A DNA stretch of 64,000 nucleotides from Molossus alvarezi (GCA_037176705.1 CM073886.1:127254001-127318000), one strand, 5' to 3'; counted from the first letter of the stretch, positions 1 through 13,192 are shown. A program made the numbers and translations. Notes: generated from the letters alone by a model not told the origin.

Positions 1-108
1 GACTCAGGACCCATGGATCAGATGTTCGCACTTTCTTCCCACATCCTGTCTCTTACATAATCAGTCATGTCCTTTTCTCATGTACACCTATGTGTATAAA
101 AACTTTTC

Positions 109-346
109 CTTTTTTTTTTTTATCCTCACCCAAGGACATTTTTCCATTTTTTGTTCAGATAGAGCGGGAGGGAGAGAGAGGAAGAGAGAGAGAGAGAAAC
201 ATCGATGTGAAGGGACACATCGAGTGGCTGCCACCCGCACGACCAACCAGGGCCAGGGACAAACTGCAACCGAGGTATGTGCCCTTAGTGGGAACCGAAC
301 CCGGGTCTCTCTGTACCGCAGGCCGCTGAGCCAAACCGGCCAGGGC
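109..346 (-). repeat. VES-A tRNA-derived SINE
   Basis: Read on the minus strand, this has the VES tRNA-like head (gccctggccggtttggctca), an internal polymerase III B-box-like gggttcg, a GA/CT-rich middle and the conserved tail before an A run. It is flanked by the 10-bp direct repeat aaaacttttc (99-108 and 347-356), the target-site duplication expected of L1-driven insertion. Confidence 0.9.
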
Positions 347-356
347 AAAACTTTTC

Positions 357-604
357 TTTTTGTTAATCCTCACTGAGGATATTTTTCCATTGGTTTTTAA
401 AAATGGCGAAGGGAGGGAGGGGGGGAGAGAGAGAAACATCTATGTGAAAGAGACACATCGATTGGTTGCCTCCTGCAGGACCCCAGCCAGTGGGGCCTGG
501 GATCAAACCTGCAACCCAGGTATGTGCCCTGGACCAGGAATTGAAACCATGACCTTTAGGTCCTCGGGCCGTTGCTCTAACCTTTGAGCCCAACCAGCCA
601 GGGC
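357..604 (-). repeat. VES-A SINE, older copy
   Basis: This second VES copy is inserted head to tail with the previous one and in the same orientation. It diverges more from the others: its 3' tail reads tcctcactgagga on the + strand, and the head is altered near gagcccaaccagccagggc. It is probably an older insertion. Confidence 0.85.
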
Positions 605-1507
605 AAAAACCTTTGTCCTCATCTGTAACATTCATTAGCTTAAGACCTGATACTTGATCCCTGCCTGTGATTTTGAAATTCCAAGGCATCTGTAGTCCTC
701 AGCGTGTGTCGGTCAGGGTGCCTTAGGCGCCCGATGCGACATTCCAGCACGTCTCCCGGACTCCGAAAGGTGTCGTGCATCATGTAGCTGAAAAGTCCGG
801 TGAAAGCTGTGGACAGGGGTGCGGCCTGGGGACCCGCTGAGCCCCTTTGACCCTCTCAGTGTTGCCCTCCTCCGGGCTGGTGACGTCCTCAGTGGCAGAG
901 GCGGCATCAGAGCCAGGCCTCCAGCTGGCAAAGCCCAGCATCCAGAGGACGGGACAGGCCAGGTCCCATGACTCCCTCTTGACAAGCAAGGACACTTTTC
1001 CAGGCATCCTTAGCAAACCTTCCCTCCTTCTTCTTGGCCTTAACTGGGTGACGTTCCCATTCCCGAGCCCACTGTGCAGGTGGGGCAGGGAGAGGCCCTG
1101 TGCCTTCCACCTGCGCTTCTGCACCGGTCACTAAGAAGGTGACGCGGTTACCCCAGGGCAGCAGGCCTACCCTGAGGGCTTCTGAGGTCGTTTCTCCCGA
1201 AGCTCCGGGCTGTGTGTGGAGCCAGAGCAGTGACAGGAGAAGGAGGACGCTGGGCGAACACCAGCAAAGCTCCGTGTGGCACTGCGTTCTTGCACTGACA
1301 TTTCTCCAAGTGCAGGTGCTGGAGTTGGAAGGTCTGTCGGCTCAATTTTGCATTCAGTCTGTGCATTTACTATTGCATTCCATTAAAAATGATCCTCATC
1401 TTCCTAGAACTTGTTCATGAGAAATGTATTTTGGTTTGGATAAATGTATTCTATAATTTATATTATTAATCTCTTTGCCACTCTATTGTTATATATACCA
1501 CATTCTT

Positions 1508-1743
1508 TTTTTTTTATTCTCACCCGAGGACATTTTCCCATTTTTTTTTGTTCAAATAGAGTGGGAAGGAGAGAGAGAGAAACATCGATGTGAGAGGGAC
1601 ACATCGAGTGGCTGCCTTCTGCATGACCCAACCAGGGTCGGGGACAAACTGCAACCGAGGTACATGCCCTTAGCGGGAACTGAACCCGGGTCTCTCCGGA
1701 CCACAGGTCGACGCTCTAACCGCTGAGCCAAACCGGCCAGGGC
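1508..1743 (-). repeat. VES-A SINE with target-site duplication
   Basis: A typical VES-A copy in antisense to NNT, with poly-T at its left end and ccggccagggc at its right end. An 11-bp duplication, accacattctt, lies at 1497-1507 and 1749-1759. Five bases (tacag) sit between the SINE head and the right repeat. Confidence 0.9.
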
Positions 1744-3507
1744 TACAGACCACATTCTTAAAGCAGGAAGTTTTTCTCCAGCCAGTCTAATTTGATGCCT
1801 TACAGGCTGGAAGTTAGGGGTTTCCCTGTCTGACTACCTGCCATTGAGTAATTTCAGTAAATAATGTTAAAGGCTCTTCGTAATAATGTAAAATTTCATC
1901 TTGTTGTCTTGTTCTTAATATTTGTAGAGGCTTCCTCCTAATGTCTTTCTTTTTGATGTTGAAGTTGTCTGTGCGGGCTTGATTCTTTTCCTAGTAAGAG
2001 AGAATCTGAGAACTTGCTGATTTCAGATGATCATGTTAGGTCTGCTTCATTCAGAGAGGTATAATAAATTGCAAAACTTCCTGGTAAATCATTAGTTGTT
2101 GGTATTTAGTTTAAGCTAGATCACTTGTGAATTTAGTGTTGCAGAGAGGCCAACGATATATTCTTTTACTGCAGAGCGATAAATTGTTAAAGCTGTTTTC
2201 AGGAGTAATTTTTTGGATGTTTCTAATTTTAATCCTTTTATGACTGCATCTTAGTATTCGATTAATGAGAAAATGCATGAGTCTGAAAAGATTCTTCGAA
2301 CTGAATCACGGTCACGATGAATTTGTACGAATCAGCCATGATGCCAACAGTGCGCACGGGTGCGGCATTGTGTCCGTCTACAGCCAATTCTTGGTGCGTG
2401 CAGATTCAAGGACACCTGATACCAATCTGTGGCACCCTACTCCAATAATGGCCAACCGTTTGGGAAACTCTCTAATTAAAAATTTTAGACTAGTGCTTTT
2501 AATACCTCATCTATTCTAATAACAAAACAACAGTTCACTAACCTTCAAATGCAGCCTCTTTTAGGTCTAAAATATTAGACCTCAGAGCTTTAAGTAAAAT
2601 TTTGCTTCCCTATCTAGCCTGTACTTTGGTAGGCCCTAAATAAGTTTTAACTGAGTCAATGAATGAGTGAATATTTGAATGATGACTATGAGCCCATGAT
2701 GTCCCACCACTGCATTGGCAAAAATATGGAAATAAACTCCCTATTGGGGGGGAATTGAGTCAACTTACTAGGAACTTAATGTCCATGAACCAGAAGGAAC
2801 CAAGAAATATTTCCTGAAGCTGAATATCATGCTCGATTTTTCATTCACAGTTTGTATTGTGCCAGAAACTACATTTAAAAATTTTTTCTCTTCTTGTTAA
2901 TTTTTTCTATCTTAGTGATTACAAAAATTTTTTTATTTACTTATGTAGTTTTTTTTTAGGGAGGTGGATTTGAGGAAATGTAATAACCTTGGTCTTTTTG
3001 TGTATCTCATCTTTTGTAGATAAACGATAACATTAACAGAAATGAGCAGTCAAAAGGGGTAAGCCCAATTGTGCCTCTAAAAATAACCCTCTTATCTACC
3101 ACTTTAAATGAGCTCTTCTGATTTCTTCTACAGTTCTGTCTGGAAACACCTGATATGCTCACTTGATCTTTTGTCTTTGTATCTAGGATCTGCGCCAGGC
3201 GGTCTCTGGGGTGGATGGGACGTCTCTTTATATGTGAAGGATCTGCATTAGTCAGTGGATATATTTTCCATCCTCTATATTGTAAAAAAGTCTGTACTCC
3301 TCTGCCTGCATGTTACCCGTCCTCAGTTCTCTCTGCCTCCCTTTGTAAGTGTTGCCATGGGCTCTCTGAAAGGCTCTCCTAACTGTCACTTCCTGTGCTG
3401 TAGCAGGAAGGGCAGGTGACTTTGAGTGAAGCCTTTTCAATTGGCAAGTAAACAGATTGGTCCAATGGCATTTCTACCTTATTTTAATTCTTGTAGTACA
3501 ACTCTTT

Positions 3508-3817
3508 CATTTTAATTTTTTGTTAATCCTTACCCAGGGATATCTTTGCATTGATTTTTAGATAGAGTAGAAGGGAGGGAGGGAGGGAGAGAGAGAGAGA
3601 GAGAAGAGGGGAGGGGAGAGGGGACAGGAGAGGAGAGGAGAGAGGAGAGAGAGATCTCTGTGGGAGAGACACATGGATTGGTTGCCTCCTATATGACCCT
3701 GACCAGGGCTGGGGATCGCACCTGCAACCCAGGTACATGCCCTTGACCAGGAATCAAACCCGAGACCCTCTGATCTGTGGGGCAATGCTCTAACCACGGA
3801 GCCAAATTGGCCAGGGC
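3508..3817 (-). repeat. VES-A SINE with expanded GA tract
   Basis: A VES-A copy flanked by a perfect 14-bp duplication, tagtacaactcttt (3494-3507 and 3819-3832). The internal purine tract (about 3565-3655) is longer than in its relatives, consisting of gggagggag and gaggagaggag units. Microsatellite growth after insertion explains its length of about 310 bp. Confidence 0.9.
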
Positions 3818-3924
3818 CTAGTACAACTCTTTAATCTCCGTCTTCAACTTAAAGCAGAAACTGGTTGTAATTATGCAGGAATACGTCGTTATTTATTTTA
3901 TAAAAACAGTGTGTGACTTGTGTT

Positions 3925-5060
3925 GGAAAACAAGTAAAGTACAAAGCAGACAATAGATCATCACCATCCATCTACTTAGTGAAAAATACTTTGAACATTT
4001 TTCCATTTCCCCTCAGCTTTTTTTCCATGTATTTTGATCATGTATTTAGATCAAAATATAATGTCTTTCTTACTTTATTCAGTTAATATTATATCATAAA
4101 AATGTCCCCTTAATGTAATATGATGAGTCATTAAGAACTCTTTGTAAATAAATACATTTTAATGGTTTTATACAATTTTCTTGTTTGAATGTACTGCGTT
4201 TTATTTAACTATTCCCTCAAAGTTGGGCTTTTTGTTTATTTTCAGTTTTGGTCCATTAAAAATAATGTTCTAATATTTTTCCTGCATTATTCCTGTGTCC
4301 GGGTTTTCATTAACTTCCTCAGGGTTAATCAGATTGTAGAAAAGGAATTATTGGGTGAATGGATATCAACATTTTGGCCAGTTGGTATATGTTCAATAAT
4401 TGCTTTCCTGAAAGATTGTGTAGTTTGTAATCTCACCATAGACTGTCCAGCTTGTTATTTTGTTTCAACATTCTTATGATTTTTTTGACTTTCAGTTAGA
4501 GAGACAGAACAAAGTGTCTCACTTTTTGCAGTCACATTTCTTTGATTCTTGCTGAGGGTGGACATTTGTGTTTTTTTTCCATATGGTTGTGGCTATTTCT
4601 CTTGGAAATGACCATTTGTATTGTTTTTCATTTATCTGTTAGGGTCTTAGTGTTTTCTTTTATTTAAATTTCTGTGAGCTTTTTATTAAGTTTTTGTCTT
4701 TTTTTTTTTTTGAGGATTGTAATATGTATTTTTCATAATTAAATCTATTGATGTTTTCCTTTGTAATTCTCTCCATTGCTTTAAGTTTAGGAAGTACTTT
4801 TAAATCCAAAGACTAGAGATATATTCACCATGGTTTTTTATCCTTTATGGGTTGATTCTCTTCTATTATAATTAGTTTTGATCAATTGAGGGTGGAGTTC
4901 AGTTTGAAGTATGATATTAGGTCTGTGCACATTTTTTCTCCCACTACCTAACTAATTATCTTATTTCATTTGTCCCTTCCATTTGGTGATGCCACATTTA
5001 TCCTGTACCACGTTTTTGTCATAGTAGGGACCTCAGGGTAGGACAGTATTTTGAAGTAGC
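3925..5060 (-). mobile_element. Old L1 3' fragment (LINE-1, L1M-like)
   Basis: The + strand reads as the complement of a decayed L1 3' end. It has the AT-rich 3' UTR start, then phrases typical of antisense ORF2, such as ttattgggtgaatgg and the run around tgaggattgtaatatg. No intact open frame remains. The boundaries are estimates, and the family assignment is from remembered consensus only. Confidence 0.5.
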
Positions 5061-5284
5061 CTTCTCCGTCTGCCATCTCTGGACCTGTTCTTTTGAGGAT
5101 TTACTCATTTGGGACTTTTGTGGATTACCCTGCTTCCTTTTTGGTCCTGTTTCCCTTCCTTCCGTTTTCAATTTCTGTCTCTGCACTTTCCAGAATTTTT
5201 GAAAACGTAACCCTCATGACAATACTTGAAGGCGGCTCCCTGTTTCACTCGTCGTCATGTTCCCTTTAGTCCCAATTTCACTGT

Positions 5285-5690
5285 TTAAATGATAAAACGA
5301 AAGCAAGCTCATATAGAAAATTTGGAGAGAAGGCAAATCACAAAGGAGAAAATAATTATTCTTAGTCTCATCACTCAAGGATATCCTGGTATTATTAAAC
5401 ATTACACTATAGATAATTTAATGGAAACTCTATGATATAAGTAATATTTTGTGTATGTATGAATATACATCTATGTGAAACATTCATATGTGTAGTATGT
5501 ATGTTTTATTTTTACTGAATGGGAGCACCCTATGCACTCTATTTTGTTGTGTGCTTTTAAAATAATAATTCCATGTCTTAAATATTCTTCTATGGCTTAA
5601 GTAAACTTTTAAAACTTACCTACCAGTTATGTATTTGACTGGAAACTAAATAAATTAGTCTACGTGAAAGAATATACCATCTTTTCAACA
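5285..5690 (-). mobile_element. Old L1 3'-UTR fragment
   Basis: This AT-rich stretch runs aatttggagagaaggcaaatcac, then a region resembling 'ccaccactcaaggatatcctg', then a tail with gtgcttttaaaataataattc. The order matches the antisense 3' UTR of old mammalian L1 elements. No coding remnant is visible. Boundaries are approximate. Confidence 0.4.
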
Positions 5691-5719
5691 GTGATTGAGT
5701 TTCAGAGTGGTATGCAAGT

Positions 5720-5721
<2 letters not shown>

Positions 5722-5754
<33 letters not shown>
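5722..5754. repeat. (GT)n microsatellite
   Basis: An uninterrupted run of about sixteen GT units in NNT intron 7. It is a likely length polymorphism. Confidence 0.95.
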
Positions 5755-5755
<1 letters not shown>

Positions 5756-6439
5756 CCTTAAAATGGTGTCAACAATTGCATGGTTGTTTTGTGAAGGTTG
5801 AATGAGTCAAATCAAAGAAGACAGTAGGTGGTACATCAGACATTTTCTAGGAGCCTAAGTAGCTTTGGCCACTGGTGTTTCTTCAAGCAGGTAGAGTTAC
5901 AGTCCAGGGACACATCCGCAGCTGTAGATGTCTTGATTAGAAGAAAGAATCCAGAATTTCAAGGGCAGGAGAAATTAGATGCCAGATCAAACTTGTGAGG
6001 CCGATGGTCATATAGCTGGTACAGTGGGAAGACAAAGGGGGTGGACCCAGATCCCAGTTGGGTGCAGCCAGGAGAGGCGTGTAAGCCGCGTCTGCCTAGG
6101 ACTGCTGAGTACCAGTAGGGCGAGGGGACACGTGGACAAACAGGAGGCTGGTTAACGGAGAAGGGGCTCTGGACTTGAGAACAGCGGGGAGGTGGTAGAT
6201 GCCTGGGACGTGCAGCCATCGGCTCCATGGTTTAAACCCCGCGGAGCCGGAGGGCATGACCTTTGATTTGGGACGTCTGCTCAGATGTATGTGGTTTGCA
6301 TCCCCCATTCCCGTGCTTGAGGAAAGGGAGTTAATATTGAAGATGCTTTCTTGGGCTACTGTGAGGAGGGGAGAGAATTCTGAGAAGTGGGTGAACCACC
6401 AGGACTCCAGGGTGCTGTCTTGGGGAAAACACCTCCTCG

Positions 6440-6590
6440 TTCTTGCTCCGTCGTGGGCTCTGCAGGCGGACCCGAGACGCTCCGACGCCGCGCTGCACCC
6501 GCCCCGAGGACTGCGGCACAAGGCCAGCGGCTGGATGTCCGCGTGAGCGCTTTTCCCGGGGCACAGCCTTCGCAAACGGACGCTTAGGGT
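6440..6590. other. Short CpG-dense patch in intron
   Basis: By eye this 150-bp stretch holds about 22 CpG dinucleotides (for example gacgccgcgctg, ccgcgtgagcgc) with roughly 65% G+C, inside AT-rich intron. It is shorter than the usual 200-bp CpG-island threshold. I recognise no promoter element, gene or repeat. Several overlapping open frames on both strands are explained by the high G+C content. Confidence 0.5.
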
Positions 6591-6675
6591 TTGGGCAGTA
6601 TCTTGGAGTGAAGGTTTGCATAGAGAAAGAAGGAGGTGCTATATAATCATCCACCTGTATATAAAGAACAGTTAT

Positions 6676-6836
6676 TTAAAATTTTTTTTTATTTTAGAGA
6701 GAGAGAGAAACATTGATTTGTTGTTCCACTTATTTATTCATTCAATGGTTGATTGTTTTGTTTTTTTTATCCTCATCTGAGGACATTATTTTTTTGTTTT
6801 TTGTTCAGGTAGAGTGGGAGGGAGAGAGAGGAAGAT

Positions 6837-6873
<37 letters not shown>

Positions 6874-7127
6874 TCGACATGAAAGGGACACATCGAATGG
6901 CTGCCACCTGCACAACCCAACCAGGGCCGGGGACAAACTGCAACTGAGGTACGTGCCCTTAGCGGGAACCAAACCCCAGTCTCTGGATCGCAGGCCGATG
7001 CTCTAAATGCTGAGCCAAACCGGCCAGGGCTCAATGATTGATTCTTATATGTGCCCTGACCAGGGATTAAACCTGCAACCTTGACATATCGGGTCGCCTG
7101 TCCTAACCAACTGAGCTACCCAGCAAG
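6676..7127 (-). repeat. VES-C SINE interrupted by a later SINE
   Basis: The two halves, 6676-6754 and 7031-7127, form one antisense VES-C SINE. The left half has the A/T tail, GA tract and ccacttatttattcattcaatgg-like body; the right half has tgccctgaccagggatta and the tRNA-like head ending agctacccagcaagg. The same family occurs intact on the + strand at 23607-23822. The interruption is a VES-A element. Confidence 0.8.
6755..7030 (-). repeat. VES-A SINE nested in VES-C
   Basis: This full VES-A copy is inserted inside the older SINE. The duplicated target is tcaatggttgatt at 6742-6754 and tcaatgattgatt at 7031-7043, with one mismatch. The insertion order is therefore VES-C first, VES-A second. 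The internal GA tract is expanded (about 6838-6870). Confidence 0.9.
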
Positions 7128-7674
7128 GAGTATTTTTTTTGAATCACATTTATTTCATTCAAATAGATTGAAAAACATTACAATGCACATTTTAATTGTA
7201 ACAGGTTTTCATTTGTAAAATTGACCGTGTTTTTACACAAGTTTGGTAAACACAGAGTTGAAAACTTTCAAAAGAAGAAATAAAGATAATTAGCCTACCC
7301 TCTCTTTGTGTTTCTGTTACCACGTTTATTTAATATTTTTGGGCTTAGGTACCTACATTGCTTTATGAAACTTGAACTTGAACATGTATGGACAGTATGG
7401 CCCACTGAACAGAAGATGTATGTTAACTTGAAAAAGTTTGGTGCTTCATGTTCTGTGTAAGAATTAGTGAATGAGTTTAAAACGTGAACTGTCTCATGAG
7501 GAGAGCGTTCCATAAGAACAGGGAATTTTGGTTTATTTACCAATATATTTCCAGCACAGGCACAGGCTTGACCCACCAGAGCCATAGAACAGTTGAGTGG
7601 GAATGAAAATCTGTGATTGATATCCAAGCCTTTTGGAGTTGTGATGCTCTACCGTTTTCATTTCATGGCACTTT

Positions 7675-8793
7675 TTCTTTAAATTTTATTTTTCAATCAA
7701 AGTTTACATTCAATATAAGTTTGTATTACTGTCAGGTGTACAGCGTAGTGGTTAGACAGTCATATACTTTACAAAGGGATCCCCTGATAATTCTAGTGCC
7801 CACCTGCACCACACACAGTTATTACAGTATTACTGACGATATTCCCCATGCTGTAATTTACATCCCATGAGTATTTTATAACTGCCAATTTGTACTTAAT
7901 CTCTTCACCCTTTTCACCCAGCCCCCCAACCCCCCTCCCCTCTAACAACCATCAGTCTGTTCTCTGTGTCCAGGAGTCTCAGTTTGGTTTGTTCTTTATT
8001 TTGTTATTTAGATTCCACATGTAGGTGAAATCACGTGGTGTTTGTCTTTCTCTATCTGACTTACTTCACTTAGCATAATACCGTTTTGGTTCATCCATGT
8101 TGTCTCAAATGATAAGATTTCATTATTTTTATTTTTATTAAAATTTTTTTTCTTTATTGATTTTAGAGAGAGAGGAAGGGAGGGAGAGAGAGAAATATCA
8201 ATGAGAGAGAACATCAATGGGCTGCCTCCTGCATGCCCCCAAATTGGGATTGGGCATGCACTCTGATCGGGAATCTAACCCGCAACCTCTTGCACTGATG
8301 CTCAAACATTGAGCCACACCGGCTGAGCAGATTTATTCTTTTTAAATGGCCAAGTAATATTCTATTCTATATATATATGTACCACCACTTTTTTATCCAT
8401 TTGTCTATTGATGGGCACTTTTAGGTTTCTTCCATGTTTTGACTATTGTAAATAATGCTGCTATGAACATAGGGGTGCAGATATTCTTTAGAATTAGAAA
8501 TAAATTTTAGGTTTCTTTGGATATATTTCCAGTAGTAGGATCACTGGGTCAAAAGAAAGTTTTATTTTTAATTTTTTGAGGATGTTTCATACTGTTTTCA
8601 TGGTGGCTGCACCCATGTACATTCCCACCAACAGTTCATGAGGGTTCCTTTTCTCCACATCCTTGTGAACACTTGTTATTTGTTGATTTATTGCTGATAG
8701 CCATTCTGACAGGTGTGAAGTGACATCTCATTGTGGTTTTAATTTGCATCCCTCTGACGATTAGTGATGAACATTTTTTCATATGTCTTTTGG
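7675..8793 (-). mobile_element. 5'-truncated L1 with 12-bp target-site duplication
   Basis: The antisense L1 3' end starts with its A tail at about 7675. It runs through the pyrimidine-rich 3' UTR into the ORF2 C-terminal region, with phrases such as accaccactttttt and cccaccaacagttcatg, and stops near 8793. The exact 12-bp repeat tcatggcacttt flanks it (7663-7674 and 8794-8805). Length without the nested SINE is about 0.9 kb. It is a dead 5'-truncated copy, the usual outcome of L1 insertion. Confidence 0.85.
8125..8328 (-). repeat. VES-B SINE nested in L1
   Basis: An antisense VES-B copy splits the L1 at the 'agatttcatt' position (8115-8124), and the L1 resumes at 8329 with agatttattc. It has the VES-B order: tattgattttagagagaga, a GA tract, ggctgcctcctgcatgccc, and a head ending ccacaccggctgagc. 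Confidence 0.85.
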
Positions 8794-9283
8794 TCATGGC
8801 ACTTTCCTGACTCTCCTCGACATTAGATTAGGGTAGATTCATATAACATGCAGGGCAACCTGGTGATGTTTGTTAGAATGACTAGAATCTTCTTTTTAGT
8901 AGTTCATATATTACTAATGAATATTCCCTTGACACTTGTGGTTTTTTTGTGAATTGTCCATTTCAGGTGCACATCGTTTCCTTAGTAGCTTATTATTATG
9001 TCTTTTTAAAAAACCAGCAAAATGTTTGTGTCTTCCTGAGTGGTGCTGGGTGCAGACTTGGGGAAGAGCAGCACTGAGGTTTCGGTGCCGAGCCACAGCT
9101 CTGTCCTGCACGCTGTCCTTCCTGCTTCCTTAGGAGACCGCCCGTCTCCCTGTGGTGTGGCCGGGGGTCCCAGGAGAGAGTTCAGATTCCAGAGTCCTGA
9201 GTGCCCAGAGACTACTGCACTTCTCAGAATAGACCTTCAAACAGGTTTAATACAATTTTCACTGTGTTCTTTGGTTTTATTAG

Positions 9284-9417
9284 GTAAAAAAGCTCCAGTC
9301 TTGTTTAACAGAGAAATGATCGAGTCGATGAAGGAGGGTTCCGTGGTCGTGGACCTGGCTGCCGAGGCCGGCGGGAACTTCGAAACCACCAGGCCGGGAG
9401 AGCTGTACGTTCACAAG
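9284..9417 (+). CDS. NNT: NNT exon 8: NAD(H)-binding domain dI, about residues 322-366
   Basis: The exon encodes the rest of a split glycine codon and 44 residues, beginning [20 protein letters not shown] and ending LYVHK. It belongs to the soluble matrix domain dI, which binds NAD(H) in a Rossmann-type fold. The [15 protein letters not shown] segment is strongly conserved in bacterial PntA as well. The acceptor is ttttattag and the donor AAG|gta. The third positions are mostly G or C, unlike the flanking intron. No anomaly seen. Confidence 0.97.
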
Positions 9418-9685
9418 GTACCGCGCGGAGCTCCCCGTGAGTCAGTCCCACGTCCCCGCGACTTGGCGCGCGTGTCTGTCCCTTTGTATATTTAGAGAAT
9501 AGAGAGCCTGAAACTTTTAAAAATTAAAAGTAGGCAATTTAAAGTTCCTTTGGAAATACATGTTCGTATGTGTGTATATTTATAAAGAGATAGAATTTCA
9601 AAACTTTGCCTGTGACTGAGAACTGCCCCAGACGGAGTGTGAGCATAGGGGGGTAGACCTTTCTGACTATATTTTGTTCATTTAG

Positions 9686-10802
<1,117 letters not shown>

Positions 10803-12129
10803 TAGTCGTGACGGTCTGAATTTGGAAAGTAATGTACTAATTGTCAAAATTGGTAAATGAAACCCTTTTGCCCGCCTTTGGACTCCTTTAGGAACTGGGC
10901 CTGTTAGAAGCAGTTTCTCGGTAGCATGGTGTTTGTCCCAGCAGGTGGCGTTGGAGACTGTTGATTTGCTGAATACCGGGATGGATGTGTGTGAGAGAGT
11001 GCACAGGATGGCTGTGCTTTCCCACTTACAGATACTTGGAATATAACTGTTAATATTTTTATCTACATCAACTATATTGAGTGGTGATGTACATCAGATT
11101 GTGTTGATGTTAAGTGCGTGTAAATGTAGTTATTTGTTGGTTTGTTTATTTGGTGGTTTATAAAACATTGTTGTGACGACCCGCACAGTTGGGTAAGACT
11201 GGGGAACCAGATGTTTCCGCCAAAGAGTGGGCACTACAACACAGGTCTAGCCTTTGAATGTTTGACCAACATCCTGAATTATTCACCTAGTAAGAAAATT
11301 CAGTTTTTAAATGCTTATCTCTTTTCTTTACAATTTAACATCAATTCTTTGCTTTTAAAGTTATCTTTGTGAAAATACTAAAGAATTATTGCAACATAAG
11401 AATGGATATTCATTCTGGCTATGAATGTTGAGTCTGACATATGGATATTTGATATTATATTGGTTTCTCTCTCACAGAATGAATTAAAAATGTTTAGATC
11501 TGCTTAGAGCCAAAACAAAACAAACGCAAACTATAAAGAATTAAGGGCCAGCAACAGGCACAGAGAATTCTTGTAGCTTCAGTGTTCTCCTAATTCCCAT
11601 GTGAGTCCAGAAGTTTTAAAAGCTAAGTTTGTAACTCTTGAGTAAAGAGCACATCTCAGCAAAATGACCAGAAAACCTCTAGATGTGAACATTGAGAATA
11701 AATGGGGTGTCCCTACTTGCACTTACTAGTTAAAAAAAAAGAAACTGGATTATTGGAATCTACATGGAGGATATTATCGGTAGGATTGTACTTTGCCTTT
11801 TCGGTTGGAGATTCATGAGGAAATATGATTATTTATTTCTCTAGGTTTCCCTTACGTTTGTTAAGCCAAAGTTTATTGCATTTTAATAGGTATGACAATG
11901 GCATTTTCCTTGAACTTCCTCCTTTGTAATAAAAACAAATATTTTTTATTGTATATGTGTTAAGAATCTATTGAAGAGCACGCTTCTAGGAATTTCTTTT
12001 TTTTCCTCTCCTCTTTCTCTTTTCTCTGCCTTTCTCTTTTTTCCCGTGTTATACAGACATAGATATAGCACCTTTGACATTATTACATGTATTATAGAAA
12101 ATACATTAGTTTATTCAATAGCTGATAAG

Positions 12130-12290
12130 AAGACCTTCAGATGTGTGATTTCTGTCTTTTACTACATGAGGACAAAGAGGTTTAATAACTACAGATGCGG
12201 ATACTGTAGTGCAGAGAGGTTAAGTAACTGGTCTGCGACCACACAGCTAGCAAGGAGAGAAGTCAGGATTTGATGCAGGCAGTATGGCTT
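12130..12290 (+). repeat. MIR-like ancient SINE
   Basis: The segment gcagagaggttaagtaact followed by ccacacagctagcaaggaga matches the core of the mammalian MIR consensus. The preceding part resembles the degraded 'dga ggaaactga' section. Ends are approximate. Confidence 0.75.
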
Positions 12291-13192
12291 AAGAAAAGGC
12301 ATTCTGAACCACAGCCCTGTGCAGCTTCTCTAATGATTGACTGGGTCACAAACCAATAGTCTGTCTAACTCTCCCTCCACATGGTTAATAGGCCCTGCTT
12401 TGGAAATCTTATATGTGTGTGGGAAAATAAAAATTAAAACTACAGTCTTATTGAATGAGTTAAGGTAAAATGAATGTCGGTTCCTACATGTTCTGTCTGT
12501 GCCACTTATAAAGAAATAGTTCATCTCAAGGTAAAGAAGGACCTTATTCAGGAACAGTAAATTCCAGTCCCCGGTTGCCCATTACCATTCTGCGTTTCCC
12601 CATCTCTGGGACAGCCATCCACATGTTTGCTGTGAGGTGATAATTAAAGATGTGTGTTCAGAGCTGACTGTTTGTATTCTGCCCATTCTTAATTCAGTTG
12701 CATGTTTTTCTTTTCTTTGTACGATCCTGTTTGCCGGCTTGGTGCTGAGGCTGGAGCTGGCTCCCTGGCCAGCAGTCCAGCCCAGATTCGGGAGCAATTG
12801 CAAAATTTCGTCCCGGGTGGGTGGAGGCCATATGTTCTGGGGAGGTGCTGGAGGGAATGAAATCCTTCCTACCCTTTTCAAACCCCTCTTCCTCAGCCAA
12901 ACCTGACATGACATAAAATTGGCCTCACAGAAGTCTCGTGGTGTGAAGGTGGTCTTGCCCAAGCAGAAGATGCTTTGGAAGATCTATAGGTCTGCTATCA
13001 GGGATAAAAACGCTTGTGTAAACCCATGTGGCATTGTCAGTGAAACTGAAAACAGGGAAGGGGACAAGCCACACAGAGGAAACCGGGTACATTGTTATTA
13101 GGTGACTCATCAATTGGAACAGATCTTTACAATTTGTTTTATTTTGGAAGTTGGCGGGCAGACGTTGAGCTTTGTTCCCTGTACCTTCACTG

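Larger units (their letters stand above)
1..9283 (+). other. NNT: NNT intron upstream of exon 8 (3' part)
   Basis: No NNT exon was recognised here; the preceding exon, which should end just before the G|GT glycine codon, lies outside the window. The sequence is mostly AT-rich intron with mobile elements: VES SINEs at 109-604, 1508-1743, 3508-3817 and 6676-7127, an old L1 over about 3925-5060 and 5285-5690, and a younger truncated L1 at 7675-8793. A GT microsatellite and a short CpG-dense patch (6440-6590) are listed separately. 1744-3507 and 8806-9283 show nothing recognisable except the odd open stretch at 2265-2519. The acceptor at the end of the intron is a pyrimidine-rich run ending in ttttattag. 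Confidence 0.8.

Noticed and set aside
155..439. Recurring open frame with a peptide like LAGLAQRLERRPAVQRDPGSV, also at 1552-1755, 16526-16798, 34634-34939, 41005-41196, 45440-45622 and 61536-61796
   Set aside because: It is the same frame of the VES-A SINE read in different copies; similarity reflects shared SINE origin, not a gene family.
1560..1740. tRNA-like sequences with A-box and B-box in this and other positions
   Set aside because: All are heads of VES SINEs; none folds as a complete tRNA with the expected ends, so no tRNA gene is called.
6096..6575. 159-codon open frame on the minus strand
   Set aside because: It overlaps the CpG-dense patch, where stops are rare by composition. 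No domain, start context or splice signal supports it.
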